In this document: piece by piece, positions 14,001 through 32,534 of the stretch
Layout of the letters: each line of letters starts with the position of its first letter
Numbering within the stretch: the first letter of the stretch is position 1
Assembly: GCA_003254925.1 (NCBI GenBank)
Contig: QANZ01035596.1
Location: 62,001 to 126,000 of the forward strand
Length of the DNA: 64,000 nt
Origin: Chamaecrista fasciculata
Lineage: Eukaryota > Streptophyta > Magnoliopsida > Fabales > Fabaceae
Direction of reading: 5' to 3'
Notes under the pieces: generated by a model
Database searches by the model: none
Told to the model about the DNA's origin: nothing
Seen by the model: the letters and a program-made list of their open reading frames with translations, nothing else
Program-made: the position numbers and the translations under genes

Positions 14001-15433
14001 AAAGCTTTCAAACATAATAACGCTTAATTAAAAATAAGTAATTAAAGTCATTCATATCATATATTGTACATATATAGTATATACTTACCGACTTCTCCCT
14101 TCAATCTAGAATTAGGAATTGAGTGAGAGTTGCACGTGTTTATTGTTTGGGATGTGAGTAAATAATCATAGAAGCATTCCTCAAGAAACAGAGTTGAAGT
14201 TGGTGTTTGGTGAGAGGACATCTATGCTTTAATTTATGATGAGTCTCAACCCAATTTGAGTTTTGTTGTTGCATCTTTAGGATCGCTTAGACAATGTTCA
14301 TAGCTTCAAGTAATAACCATTTTTTGATCATCAAAACTTCAAACAAATAACCATATGGTTTTAGTTCACTCTTGCCCTTTTTCTTCTCAAAATAAAATTC
14401 ATCCATTTGAATATCCCAAGTGAAACTGAAAGAGTTTATTGCACATTTTGTCTTGTAGATAAAGGCCAATAAGTCAAATTAATCCTTAAAACTTTTAATA
14501 AAACATTGAATAGATTTGACAAAATATTACTTCTTCATGACAGTTTAAATCTCATCATTAAATAAAAATTAAGATCTTTTTTTTAAAATCCAATGACTTT
14601 ATTTCTTGCAAATCGAGTTATATATTTTTAAAATATGAAAAAAATTGATTCAAATAATATATGATGAAATTTAGTCTAAACTTAATAGGGATGAATAAGA
14701 TACTTTTCTCTTTGATAAAACAAACTCAATTTGATAAAATATTATTACTTGATGAAGATTTAAATCTCGTCATTAAACAAAATTTTAAAAAATTAATTTG
14801 TCACAACTTGAAAGCAATAATTACCTTGTAACGAGATAGATGAAATATAACATAAATTTTACACAAAAAAATATTTGTACCTACAACAAATTGAAGTAGA
14901 TTAATGGAGGAGAAAGACAATGAAAAAGGAGGCAAGATATATGATAAATCAATGTGATCAAATTAAAATAATATTGAACTAATAATTCAAACTTAAATAA
15001 GCCTTGAGATTGGTATTATGTAATTAAGCCATCATCTCAAACAATTATGGAAGTGCATCCATACACTAATTGAGGTTCTTTAGCTTGTCAGTATTTGCAC
15101 TCAACCTACTAGTAACTCTCAAATCCTTGATGCTATATGTAGGTTATTCAAGTCTCACACATGAATTTAAATTGAGTGCAATACTTGAATAGATAATTAA
15201 TTTGTTAGTAGTGAGTTTTAAGAAAATGGAGTTGTCGCGAGATGTTTAATAAAAAAATTTTAGAAAATATTTTTTTTTAATAAAAAATTTAAAAAAATAA
15301 ATAAACAAAGCTTATTTTAAAAAATTAGCTTGGGAGTACTACCCTAATTGACTAGGATTAATTAAATCTTAATTAGAAACTAGGAAGTCAAAGGTCCTAA
15401 CGAAGGTAACTTAAAACTAAACCAAATCTTAAT
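11083..15433. other. Long AT-rich intergenic region without a supported gene
   Basis: I see no exon series or recognisable protein here. The short open frames are AT-rich and look random. The part 11430-12260 is a diverged copy of 21350-21990, annotated separately. There is one unknown base at 11426. Confidence 0.6.
11430..12260 (+). repeat. Dispersed diverged repeat, copy 1 (partner at 21350-21990)
   Basis: This stretch shares an ordered series of motifs with 21350-21990: AATTATAATCATAATATAGA, then TTATTTTAAC with a TTGTTCACC segment, then a CTTCTATTTTTA / ATTTATCAATTTCTATA block, then TATTTAAATAATTTTA, and finally an AATCTGATTATAATC motif. The first block occurs twice here (about 11430-11560 and 11690-11850). 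It is probably an old non-autonomous transposon whose ends I cannot place. Confidence 0.5.
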
Positions 15434-15673
15434 TTAAAAAAAAGGGTAAATTACAAAATAGGGTCCTGTGGTTTGGCCCCGTTTCAAATAGGGTACATGT
15501 GGTTTGGAAAGTTTTAAATTGGGGCCTGAGGTTTACGCCGTTTGCAAAATGGGGTCTAGGTGGTTTTGGCTGTTAAAAATAACGGTGCACGTGATTATCA
15601 CGTGCACCCTAACCTGACTTCTTTTTTTTTTTTTGCTCAAATCCTAATTTGCTCAAACCCTAACCTCACCGCC

Positions 15674-15840
15674 ATGGCCGCCTACAAGGTGGAGCTTCTC
15701 ACTCCCGAGGGTCCGGTGGTGTTCGTATGTCCCGACGATGTGTACATCCTGGACCAAGCAGAGGAGGAAGGGAACGAGCTTCCTTACTCGTGTAGGGCTG
15801 GATCTTGCTCCTCCTGTGCCGGAAAATTATACCATGCAAT
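15674..15840 (+). pseudogene. Captured ferredoxin fragment inside the Pack-MULE
   Basis: The frame from ATG 15674 reads [17 protein letters not shown], then [15 protein letters not shown] and [16 protein letters not shown]. This is the mature N-terminal half of a plant-type [2Fe-2S] ferredoxin. Three of the four cluster cysteines are present (the C-x4-C-x2-C loop); the fourth and the C-terminal half are absent. No chloroplast transit peptide precedes it. After CAGK the frame runs into sequence that belongs, on the other strand, to the CCT-family fragment, so the junction is near 15826. It has no intron and is more GC-rich than its surroundings. It cannot bind an iron-sulphur cluster as it stands. 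Confidence 0.85.
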
Positions 15841-16552
15841 CAGGCCAGCACTCATCTGAATCCAAGTCTAGTTTGTCACCTATCCATGGAGATTTCTGGC
15901 ATGCCCAAGCTGAAATCACTGAATCATAATCTAACTGCAGAAGTAATATTTTCCTCTTCCTTTTCCTCTCATCATCAAGATTATTATTATTCCCTCCCAT
16001 TTCTCCACAATCATCATCATCATCATTCGTATTCTTCTTCTCCTCTTCCTCCTCACACGTTACAGCAAAGTCATAATCGAAGCTCAATTCAAACGGTTCT
16101 CTAATCCCCACTTCCATTTCAATCTCATCCATCGTCTCCACCTTGCAATTATTATTTTTAGCACTCTCTTCATCTTCCTCAACTTTCACACAACACTCAT
16201 TATTATTATTATTATCATTATTATCCATAAGCCCCAAATCTTCCATCCCTATACACTCATTCTCTAATCCCCTTCCTAATAGACTCTCTACATCAGCAGC
16301 AAATTCTGCTGATTCCATCTCAGATGGAAGAAACCCATGTAAATTATTACAATTCCCCAATGCAACTTTGCATTTCTCCTCCTCCTTATTGTCGGCGCCG
16401 CCGGCGGTGGCGGCGGAAGTAATCAAAGAAGACGGAGGAGGAGTACTACAGAGCTCGGCGACGAAAGGTTCGAATACGGGGACACGATACAGAAGCTGTT
16501 CTTCTTCTTCGTTCTGACTCGAATTTGAGTACTCATCGGAACCCACTTCCAC
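15827..16552 (-). pseudogene. Captured CCT-motif-family regulator gene, N-terminal part
   Basis: An open frame of 241 residues with long acidic and asparagine runs contains IREPFELSFDYDF and, near its end, KILLLQLDYDSVISAW and DECWPDC. From memory this pattern (LDYxxVIxAW followed by CWPDC) marks the N-terminal region of plant CCT motif family proteins. The basic CCT domain that should follow is missing because the capture ends at the ferredoxin junction. The frame remains open, so expression is conceivable, but without the CCT domain it is unlikely to act as a normal transcriptional regulator. The first ATG lies close to the right arm, so the start is only the longest open choice. It lies antisense and convergent to the ferredoxin piece. 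Confidence 0.75.
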
Positions 16553-16621
16553 CTTGTAGAAGGCAAATTAGGATTTGAGCAAAAAAAAAAAAAGAAGTCA
16601 GGTTAGGGTGCACGTGATAAT

Positions 16622-18544
16622 TGTTGGAGATTGTGCCCTAGGGCCAATCATTTTATAAATATGTTTTGAACATATTAATTAATTTATGGAGATAAATTAA
16701 TGGTTATCATATTATTAGCGTGTTTACTATGATAACAATCCTTGATTAATTATATGATAAATAATCTAAAACTGTCCCTGGTCGATCATTCACGTGGGAG
16801 CGTAAATGAACCAAGACCAGCATGACCTCGGTGTATAGAGATACATGCACTAGATGCTTCTCGAGAGTCATGATGCAATTATGTAAGGGTTACAAGTTGC
16901 TGGACCGACCCGGAGAGTCCTGCATGGGTTTAGTCATAAGCGAGCCTCTCCTGTACACCTGTCACAATAGCCTTAGACCTGAGGTCTTGACTATTCCGGC
17001 ATTGTAGTTGTCAGACTTTGGCCTAGTCTAACGTTGCCCGTAACAGGGTAGCCATAAGGGCTAGGTACGGGTTTGNNNNNNNNNNNNNNNNNNNNNNNNN
17101 NNNNNNNNNNNNNNNNNNNNNNNNNNNNNNNNNNNNNNNNNNNNNNNNNNNNNNNNNNNNNNNNNNNNNNNNNNNNNNNNNNNNNNNNNNNNNNNNNNNN
17201 NNNNNNNNNNNNNNNNNNNNNNNNNNNNNNNNNNNNNNNNNNNNNNNNNNNNNNNNNNNNNNNNNNNNNNNNNNNNNNNNNNNNNNNNNNNNNNNNNNNN
17301 NNNNNNNNNNNNNNNNNNNNNNNNNNNNNNNNNNNNNNNNNNNNNNNNNNNNNNNNNNNNNNNNNNNNNNNNNNNNNNNNNNNNNNNNNNNNNNNNNNNN
17401 NNNNNNNNNNNNNNNNNNNNNNNNNNNNNNNNNNNNNNNNNNNNNNNNNNNNNNNNNNNNNNNNNNNNNNNNNNNNNNNNNNNNNNNNNNNNNNNNNNNN
17501 NNNNNNNNNNNNNNNNNNNNNNNNNNNNNNNNNNNNNNNNNNNNNNNNNNNNNNNNNNNNNNNNNNNNNNNNNNNNNNNNNNNNNNNNNNNNNNNNNNNN
17601 NNNNNNNNNNNNNNNNNNNNNNNNNNNNNNNNNNNNNNNNNNNNNNNNNNNNNNNNNNNNNNNNNNNNNNNNNNNNNNNNNNNNNNNNNNNNNNNNNNNN
17701 NNNNNNNNNNNNNNNNNNNNNNNNNNNNNNNNNNNNNNNNNNNNNNNNNNNNNNNNNNNNNNNNNNNNNNNNNNNNNNNNNNNNNNNNNNNNNNNNNNNN
17801 NNNNNNNNNNNNNNNNNNNNNNNNNNNNNNNNNNNNNNNNNNNNNNNNNNNNNNNNNNNNNNNNNNNNNNNNNNNNNNNNNNNNNNNNNNNNNNNNNNNN
17901 NNNNNNNNNNNNNNNNNNNNNNNNNNNNNNNNNNNNNNNNNNNNNNNNNNNNNNNNNNNNNNNNNNNNNNNNNNNNNNNNNNNNNNNNNAGGATTCCCTA
18001 AAACTAGGAATGAGAACACTATAAATAGAGGCTCTAGGTGCCTATCTCAGAGATAACTCACAACACAGATCAATTCTTGGTTAGACCAAGAATTTCGCCT
18101 AGAGCTCTATTGAGAGTGGAAAAATCGCCTAGTCCTAATATTATGAGAGTGAGTCGATTTTCTTGAAGAAAGAGAATTAGACCTGCACCTGATAATATTA
18201 GTACTTCCCAATCAATCTTGATAATCAAGAACACCTCTTGATTATTCAAGAATCATCGAAAGAGTTCCCGTTTTCACTTGGGAAGAAGTGAAGGAGGCTA
18301 GCACCTAGGCATCTGCCAAACTGCTCATGTGGATTACTGGTAGAGGAAGGACACTCTGTGGACTTCTCAAATTCGCGAATACGATAAGTCACCGATCAAA
18401 ACTAGTTAAACATCTTTTCTAATCTGGTATAAACATAGTTAGTGGATCCTGGAAGAAATCACAGAGTTAGCCTTTAGTTTTATTTGCGTTTTAGTCCAAA
18501 ATTTTTAATTTCTTCCGCTGCGCTTCCTCTGTGATTTCCCAACA
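16622..18544 (+). mobile_element. Copia-type solo LTR nested in the Pack-MULE right arm
   Basis: The element starts TGTTGGAGATTG and ends TTCCCAACA, flanked by the perfect 5 bp duplication ATAAT at 16617-16621 and 18545-18549, splitting the MULE arm. A TATAAATAGAGG promoter-like motif lies near 18021, which indicates plus orientation. The span of about 1.9 kb includes an assembly gap of 914 unknown bases (17076-17989), so it could be a solo LTR or a larger element collapsed in the gap. No coding sequence is visible. The perfect duplication suggests a fairly recent insertion, younger than the MULE it interrupts. Confidence 0.75.
17076..17989. other. Assembly gap (914 unknown bases)
   Basis: A run of N only. 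Long open frames across it are artefacts. Confidence 1.
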
Positions 18545-18709
18545 ATAATCACGTGCACCGTTATTTTTAACAGCCAAAACCACCTAGACCCCATTTTGCA
18601 AACGGCGTAAACCTCAGGCCCCAATTTGAAACTTTTCAAACCACATGTACCCTATCTGAAACAGGGCCAAACCACAGGACCCTATTTTGTAATTTACCCT
18701 TAAAAAAAA

Positions 18710-19498
18710 TATAGATAGAATCAACCAAGTTTAAAATGCCAAAAAAAAAACCCTAGTAAAACTATCGTAAAATCTAAACATCAACAAAATTAAATGATTT
18801 AGGAAAAATTAGGGAACTATCCTAATTAAGACCTTAAATGAAATAAACCTAACGCAACTTAAAAAGAACTGAATATAGCAACAAACCAAACAAATCAATA
18901 AAGTAAAAATACATAAAACAAAATAAAAAATAAATGAAATAAAATAAACTGAGAGAAAAAAAATCTTACCTCTTGAAGCAAAACAACGTAAAATAAGATA
19001 TATTAGATTTAGTTTTTTCAAGGTTCATTGTGTGTTGGATGAAGAGTAGTGCATATCTATTTATACTTATGAGGTAGGGGCATGCCTATAAATCTAAGCG
19101 ATGTGGGATTCGGATATACAACTGTAAGTAATAATGATTGAGATCTCATGCAATATCTCATTGATCAAAAGATAACGTGAGTTTTAATATATTTTTTAAG
19201 TTCATATTGTGAAGTGAGAATGTTTCATGTGAACAATTTGTTATTACACATTGATCATACAACTTCATGTAATGATGATATAAGCTCCTATATTTCGTGA
19301 TCTCACATTAATTATAAGATGATTTTAATCATAATTTTATTTATTTATTATTTATGTAATGAATGCCTCATGTGAGTAGCTTTAAATTGTCGGGTCAAAA
19401 TTATACAATTGAATATTTAATGTGATTAATATATTAACAATTGATTATTTAACGTTATGGAATGATGATCGAAAAAAATTAGGATTGCAATAAGTTAT
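18710..19498. other. AT-rich intergenic stretch, nothing recognised
   Basis: No exon series, RNA gene or clear repeat end was found between the Pack-MULE and the Stowaway-type element. Confidence 0.5.
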
Positions 19499-19500
19499 TA

Positions 19501-19774
19501 CTCCCTCCGTTCCTATATATCTGATGTTTAAGGTAAATACACACAGACCAAAGAAATGATTAGTTCACCTAGAATGAAGACAAAAATGAGGTAAAAAGAC
19601 TAAACTATCCCTATTAAATTACTTGGAAAATGTTTATTCATTTATGACTCTACTATATTTAATAGGGATAGAATGGTAAAAGAATAATTAATGCTCTCTT
19701 GAAGTTATAAAACATCAGATATTTTGGAATAAAAAAAGTTCTCCAGAAAAATAGATATTCAGGAACGGAGGGAG
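19501..19774. mobile_element. Stowaway-type (Tc1/Mariner) MITE, 274 bp
   Basis: The ends are perfect inverted repeats, CTCCCTCCGTTCC at left and its complement ending GGAGGGAG at right. They are flanked by TA on both sides (19499-19500 and 19775-19776), the classical Stowaway signature. There is no coding capacity. Confidence 0.92.
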
Positions 19775-19928
19775 TATTACTTTTATATAATATGGTTGAG
19801 CATGTGGGCATATCTCATGATCTACCACATTATTCATGAGGTAACATTGATTTACTCCCAATATAATGTTGTTATTGTTTATATCAAAGCTAAGTAATTA
19901 ATGTTTTGAATGAATAGTTTGTTATAAA

Positions 19929-20274
19929 CTATGAAGCATGGACACTGACACGGACACGGGACACGACACGGACACGGACACAGCGACACGTCAAACTCTC
20001 AAAATTACGCGACACGACACGGCATATATTTATATATATAAATAATTAAATATTCATAATTTTTAATGAAAAAATTAAAAATTACAATTTTTATTCATAA
20101 TATATGTCATATCTATTATTATTTTCTCTTGCCTATCATGTTAAAGTTACAAAAAATTGATTTATATTCTAAAATTTATGGATATGTGTCGTGTCGGTGT
20201 CATACGAGTGTCGGACACTGACACGTGTCTGACACGGCGACACGCCTTCAAAATGAAGTGTCCATGCTTCTTAG
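19929..20274. mobile_element. hAT-type MITE, GACAC-rich family, copy 1
   Basis: The left end is CTATGAAGCATGGACAC and the right end is the complement of CTAAGAAGCATGGACAC. Flanks are the perfect 8 bp duplication GTTATAAA (19921-19928 and 20275-20282), the length used by hAT transposases. The sub-terminal parts are rich in GACACGG motifs and the centre is AT-rich. Two more copies lie at 56983 and 60881. Confidence 0.88.
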
Positions 20275-20282
20275 GTTATAAA

Positions 20283-22260
20283 TCAACTATTCAATTTTAT
20301 GAAGTCAAAATCATATTGGATAACTTGAATTTGCATGGCAATTAAAATTCTCAAAGTAATTGTCTTTTAGTTTCTTACTGTAATAGTTTTCAACTATCGG
20401 GACACGAATCCGAATTCAATAAATGAATTTTGAATAAACCATCAATTTTAACCCTTTGATTATGTAGGTGTTTTAGTTGTTATTTTAGTTTTCAGATTTT
20501 TTAAACGTTTGATTTAGTCTAAAGAATTTATGATTTGTTGTAATTAAATTTTTTTAAGAGTGAGTTGTATATTATATATATTAGAGTATCCGTTAAATCA
20601 TTAACTTAGAATGAATCATAAATTTTGGAGAAATATATAAACTAAATATTTGAAAAATAAATGACTAATATGGATATACTAGAATAAGTTTTTCCAAATG
20701 TGCTACATTATTGGAAGAGTTAGTGACATGAATTTCAAAATGAGATATAGAGAATGAACATTTCCAAATGACAGAAGCAATAGTAGTCAAGCATACTTGA
20801 TGAATTTATATGACAGATGCAATAGTAGTAATTATGCTTATTAAATTGACGTACAGTTCTATTTTTAAAGAGTTTTAAGATATTATGACAGATGCAATAA
20901 TAGTAATTATGCTTGTAGAAGGCTGGTTTTCTCTCTTTAATTTGTTCGTTTGTTAGATAGACACACTACATAGGTTTGATCAAATGTTATTTTTAAGATT
21001 TTCTTCTTTATGTACTCGTTCATCTTTTGTCATGAAGTTCTTGCAAAGCTTGTTACTTGAAAGATATCAATTCGGTGCAGTACTAGCTTTCTCCATTGTT
21101 TGAACTGTACTTCCTGTTGTACTTGCTTACTATCTTTAAACTGTATTTCTTGATGTGCTTGCTTACTATGTTCATGTCTCTTTATTTAAAAAATTAATTA
21201 TATAAATTCAAAAAATAAATTCAACCAATATTGATTTTAAATAATGATTTATAATTATGTTGGAATTATTTGGTATGTCTTCAACTTCTATTTTCTCTAT
21301 TAGAGATTGATGCGTTAATTCGGTAAAAATTAGAGGACCCAAAATTTAAACTTTTTTTTGTCTAAAATTTATTTTCGTGAAATTAAACAATTATAATCGT
21401 AATATAGAGAGAGAACTAGATGAACAATGACTGTTATTTTAACCCATAAACCAAATTGTTCACCATTTTAATATCTGATGAACCAATCAACTCATTTTTT
21501 TAGCGACTGATTCGTTCAATCAATACAGAATGAATAATAAAAAAGTATGTCATCATAAAAAATTATTTGAGCAATACTCGATAATTGTAATTATAGTATG
21601 TAAGTGTATATCTATCAAAATAAATAAAAAGTTCTAAATTGAAGCTTCTCAAAAAATCTAATTATTGCAATTCCTAATGCAAAAAATCTCATCAATCAAT
21701 TTTTTTTCTTTTTCAGGGCAAAAAAAAAATAAAAATCTACTTTTTAAAAATCTAATACAAACAACTCAAATTATTCACAAAAATCAAAAAGTCAAAATGT
21801 AATTTTCTCTTCTATTTTTATCTCTATATAATTTATCAATTTCTATACCCTTTTATTTACCAACCACGATCATTAAATACCTATTTAAATAATTTTACAT
21901 CTAAAAATTTACTTTTACAAAATTTTACCCAAACAACATTCAACATATAATTTGATTATAATCTGATCAAATTATAATCATATTTTGATCTTACCCAAAC
22001 AAACTTTAGTGTCTTGATTAGTTATTTTTATATGTAAAATACGATAAATATCTCAATTAAATCTATAAAAAAAATATAATCAAAATCCATTTAATATTTT
22101 TTTTACGATGTTAATTAGATTTGACAACAAATATAATTTTTTTCTAGCATCATTTGTTAAATATAATATCAACAAAATGTAAAATTATCATTAATTAGAA
22201 TATTTAACAAAAAGAACAAATTTCATCTTTTGCATAGTTTAAAATAATTTTTATCTTTTA
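20283..22260. other. Intergenic AT-rich stretch with short local repeats
   Basis: No gene was recognised. Local repeats of a GACAGATGCAATAGTAGTAA-like unit occur at about 20813 and 20886. The second copy of the dispersed repeat occupies 21350-21990. Confidence 0.5.
21350..21990 (+). repeat. Dispersed diverged repeat, copy 2 (partner at 11430-12260)
   Basis: It has the same ordered motifs as copy 1, including TTATTTTAACCC with TTGTTCACC, CTTCTATTTTTATCTCTATA and TATTTAAATAATTTTACATC. It ends in a self-complementary ATTATAATCTGAT block followed by ACCCAAACAAAC, which resembles a transposon end. Confidence 0.5.
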
Positions 22261-22267
22261 ACGATTA

Positions 22268-22438
22268 ATTGGCTCTACTTTTATTTTAATTTTTCAATAT
22301 ACCTTTTATTCAAATCAGATATAACTGACTCTACTTTTATTTTAACTTTCAATATACTTTTATTCAAATCAGATATAACTATTAATTGACTCTACTTTTA
22401 TTTTAATTTTTCAATATACTTTTATTCAAAATCATATA
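22268..22438 (+). repeat. Tandem repeat, three units of about 58 bp
   Basis: Three successive units begin GGCTCTACTTTTATTTTAA or GACTCTACTTTTATTTTAA and contain CTTTTATTCAAATCAGATAT. Starts are near 22270, 22329 and 22389. The units differ by only a few bases, so the array is young or homogenised. Confidence 0.8.
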
Positions 22439-22581
22439 TATATAATTAAATAAAGTTTAAGTCATTATTTTATTTGCAAAAATGTATTATAGTTTTAGGA
22501 AAAAAATATCAATATCTAATTTATTTATTATAAAATCAAATATCTAATTTATTTATTATAAAAATTAAGTCATTTCTTTTA

Positions 22582-22993
22582 GGTCAAAGTGCATTTTTGG
22601 TCCTATAATTTTTGCTCAAGTCTCAATTTGGTCTCATTTTTTTTTCGCACTTTTTGTCCCATATCACTTTTGTTAAGGTAATAGAATTGATTCCATATCT
22701 TTAAAAAAAGTTTCTGTCAGTCCCATCTGACCCAAAAATATGGGACTAATTGTGCACCTAACTCAAAGATATAAGATAAATTTTGTAATCTGAATAAAAA
22801 ATAAGAGACCAATTCTGTAACATAACCTAAAGATATGAAATCAAAAAAGCAACACAGTTGACCAAAAAAAAATGCAACACAGGATCAAATTTGCAACAAG
22901 AGCAAAAGATATGAGACTAAAAGTGCAACAAAAAAGTCATAAGACCAAATTGAGACTTCAACAAAAATTATGGGACTAAAAATACACTTTCGC
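22582..22993. mobile_element. MULE-like inverted-repeat element, 412 bp, 10 bp TSD
   Basis: The ends are GGTCAAAGTGCATTTTTGG at left and the complement ending ...ACACTTTCGC at right. The perfect 10 bp duplication ATTTCTTTTA flanks it (22572-22581 and 22994-23003). The interior is strongly palindromic, with repeated GGTCTCATATCTTT-like phrases. It is the same subfamily as the element at 61931-62324. It lies about 250 bp upstream of the protease promoter. Confidence 0.82.
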
Positions 22994-23271
22994 ATTTCTT
23001 TTAAGCAAAAGAGTCTTTAGAGAATAGGTATGGAGTGCAAGCATGATAGTAGTACCAGTTAAAGTAATCACACATATACTTTCAGTTACTAGTGATCATT
23101 GCGTATTAATAATCACCGTTTATTTTAAAATCGACGGCTAGCTTTTCTTTGAAAAAGAAATGATAGAAACGACTACATCGTGAATAAAGGGAATGGACGG
23201 CCCTGATTTACGGAGTGGGTCCTACTGAAAAGACACTTTGCATGATAGATTTTTGTATTTTTCTAGCAGAA

Positions 23272-30316
<7,045 letters not shown>

Positions 30317-31167
30317 ATAATATTATTCACATGGTGTCTTGTAAAATTGCTAAATTGCTATTTGGTATAGGGGTTTGTATGTGTATCAATACTAAAATCA
30401 ATTTATAATGGCCCTGAAATTATCGTTGTATGTGTTGTTTTCCGAATTCCCTCTCCCTGTTTCCGGGCTCCCTCTAACAATTACTAAGCCTGAAATCTTG
30501 TGTTCAAACTTCTGCTCTATCGTGTACAAAAACAAGCAAAAAAATAAAGAACATTAAGGATAAAAATGAGATCTCTTTGACCAAAGAATGAAATAATAAC
30601 ATGAGAAGCAGAGTGATCCATATAATAATTGTGTACCTGAGTAACTGAGTTACTTAAGGCTAGTCCAGGTAGATTGGTCCATTTTCCAATTCTTTTCTTC
30701 TTTCTCAATGCTCTCAACCAAACATTGCACTAAATTAAAATAGAGGGGGAAGGAAGACAGCACCACTCTGATATTGACATTTACAAATAGATTTTCTCCT
30801 TGGGCCAAAAAAAAAGACTATTAATTGAGTCAGTTGACACATCAGCTACCACCAAGCACTATTTCTAGACACTTCCTTTTGTCAATATCAAAGGGTGGAA
30901 ATAGAATTAAGAAAATTTATCTATAAACAGACAAAACAGTTTCAACACTAAATATCTTGTCCATTAAAAAAAAATTACTCAAAATCTGTATGAAAAAAAA
31001 AATGATCGAAATTCTCTCTACATTAACACAAGCTAAAATCTGAACAAAAACCTGAAAACCTATGTCAGAAAGAACATGTTTACAATGATTTATAGCAAAA
31101 TCATGAAGCCACTATGGAACTCCTGAAAAAGTATATATGAACAAGCCATGACAACCTGAAATGTTTC
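30317..31167. other. Space between convergent protease and BAP31-like genes
   Basis: The two genes point toward each other, so this stretch should hold both 3' untranslated regions. I see no other gene or repeat. Confidence 0.5.
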
Positions 31168-32534
31168 TTATACATTTTTCTTGGTACCTGAACGTGACAA
31201 TGTCTGGTAGTCCAAGGATTGCAGTTGGTTACGCAGGTTTTGATTCTCCTTGCGCATGCGGTCATACTCAAGAAGGAAGCCCTCAGATTGTTTCCTTAGA
31301 GCAACTGCATTGGCTTCAGCGACATCTACACTATTAGTTTTTGACTGAAGTTCAGATTCCAAACCTTCAAGTTTATCTCTCAATCTGGCTTTTTGATTCT
31401 CCAAGGCTTTAATTATTTCAACTTTTCCATTTTCAAGTGCTTGGACTTCTTTCTTGACAGCCTCCACGGTCTTTCTTTGGATTGGGAGTTCTTTTATGTA
31501 ATGATGTAGTCTGTCTACCATAAGTGCCAGGAACAGGACAGCACCTGAGAATAATAGGCTAAAGCTGAATGATGCTCAATTGCCTAAAAGAAAGTCTTTG
31601 ATCAACTCAAATAATAGCAAACAACAGGTCCTATAACTCAAAACAGTATTTTGGCTTAAATGCATGGAACCATCTTCCACTTTGGAGGATTTGCAATTTA
31701 TCCCCTCAACTCTAAAACTTAACTATCAGCCTCCTAGACGAGGATTTGTGCATCTTAGCTCTTTTGTCAGGAAAGCTGTCCAAAAAGCCAAAGGAGCAGG
31801 ATTGAAATATTGGATTCTTCACTTATTCAAACTGACTCAAAACTTGGAGAATGAGCATAGAGTCTATCATATTGCTCGCAGGGCAAAGATAAATCAATGT
31901 AACCTTATCAACCCAACCATAACAATCAACAAAGCAGGTAAAGGTTACCAAAATAAAAAAAAAACCCTAATTCAACATGTCATTATTTTTTTGCTAGAAC
32001 CACAAGGCAAATAATCTTCAGATAATGTTGAGCACGTTGAATGAAACAATAATGAAGCATATGCACATAATCTCAAAAAAATGAATCATGGTAAACCCAT
32101 CAAGCCTCACATTTCACTCAATTTCATACTAGAAAGATTTTTACGTACCACTGTTTGTTCCAATTCCACACTTGTATGAGTGAGTAGTAAAATAATGCTA
32201 TTCAATCATAGAAACAGAATCATACTTTTGGGAACAAGTGATTTAGAAACTGGTAGAAGAATTAAATAGAAGAAATACCCATAAGAGTTGCTTCAAGAAG
32301 GTGCTTGGCCATAAGAACCTGATCGGTGGTAGTGGCAGAAGCAGATTGAATCTTTAGGAAGCTGAAGACACTCGACGACAGCATCACAAAAATTGCTCCT
32401 CCCACTGTCTTCACCATTACGGGCTTGACTGAATTCAAGCCCACGATCACCAGCTTCCTCAAAGGGGTTTCGAATAGAAGCACCAATATCGTCGCAGTCT
32501 CCAAAAGGATTACAGTGAACAACAATTGAATCAT
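31168..32534 (-). CDS. BAP31-like ER membrane protein
   Basis: Two exons, 32534-32279 and 31544-31168, join in frame across a GT/AG intron and give 210 residues. The N-terminal half has three hydrophobic segments (about 1-22, 45-62 and 80-98), with TPLRKLVI between the first two. The second exon opens GAVLFLALMVDRLHHYIKEL and continues as a coiled coil rich in E, K and L (residues about 110-195). The C-terminus is KKNV, a dilysine KKxx ER-retrieval signal as in animal BAP31. The family acts in the ER as a sorting and quality-control factor for membrane proteins. The ATG at 32534 is the first in frame. It matches plant B-cell receptor-associated 31-like proteins in length and layout. The promoter side faces a MULE-like element from about 33002. 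Confidence 0.92.

Larger units (their letters stand above)
15444..18699. mobile_element. Pack-MULE carrying ferredoxin and CCT-gene fragments, 10 bp TSD
   Basis: The left arm (15444-15652) starts GGGTAAATTACAAAATAGGG. The right arm is its near-perfect complement: 16563-16621 continued at 18550-18699, interrupted by a Copia-type LTR. Arms are about 208 bp. The flanks carry an identical 10 bp duplication (TT plus eight A) at 15434-15443 and 18700-18709, of Mutator-like length although low in complexity. Between the arms lie two captured host gene pieces in convergent orientation: a ferredoxin fragment on plus and a CCT-family fragment on minus. No transposase is present, so the element is non-autonomous. 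The arms resemble those of the elements at 34413 and 41104 (GGGTAAATTACA starts), pointing to one local superfamily. Confidence 0.85.

Noticed and set aside
13640-14500. Short open frames in the 13.6-14.5 kb region as possible small genes
   Set aside because: No conserved motif, no splice-consistent partners, and composition like the surrounding AT-rich DNA.
15805-16517. Plus-strand serine/histidine-rich open frames
   Set aside because: They are the antisense of the acidic and asparagine-rich CCT-family fragment; the minus-strand reading has the recognisable motifs.
16991-18056. Long open frames on both strands across 17076-17989
   Set aside because: They consist almost wholly of unknown bases in an assembly gap; the real residues at the ends belong to a Copia-type LTR.
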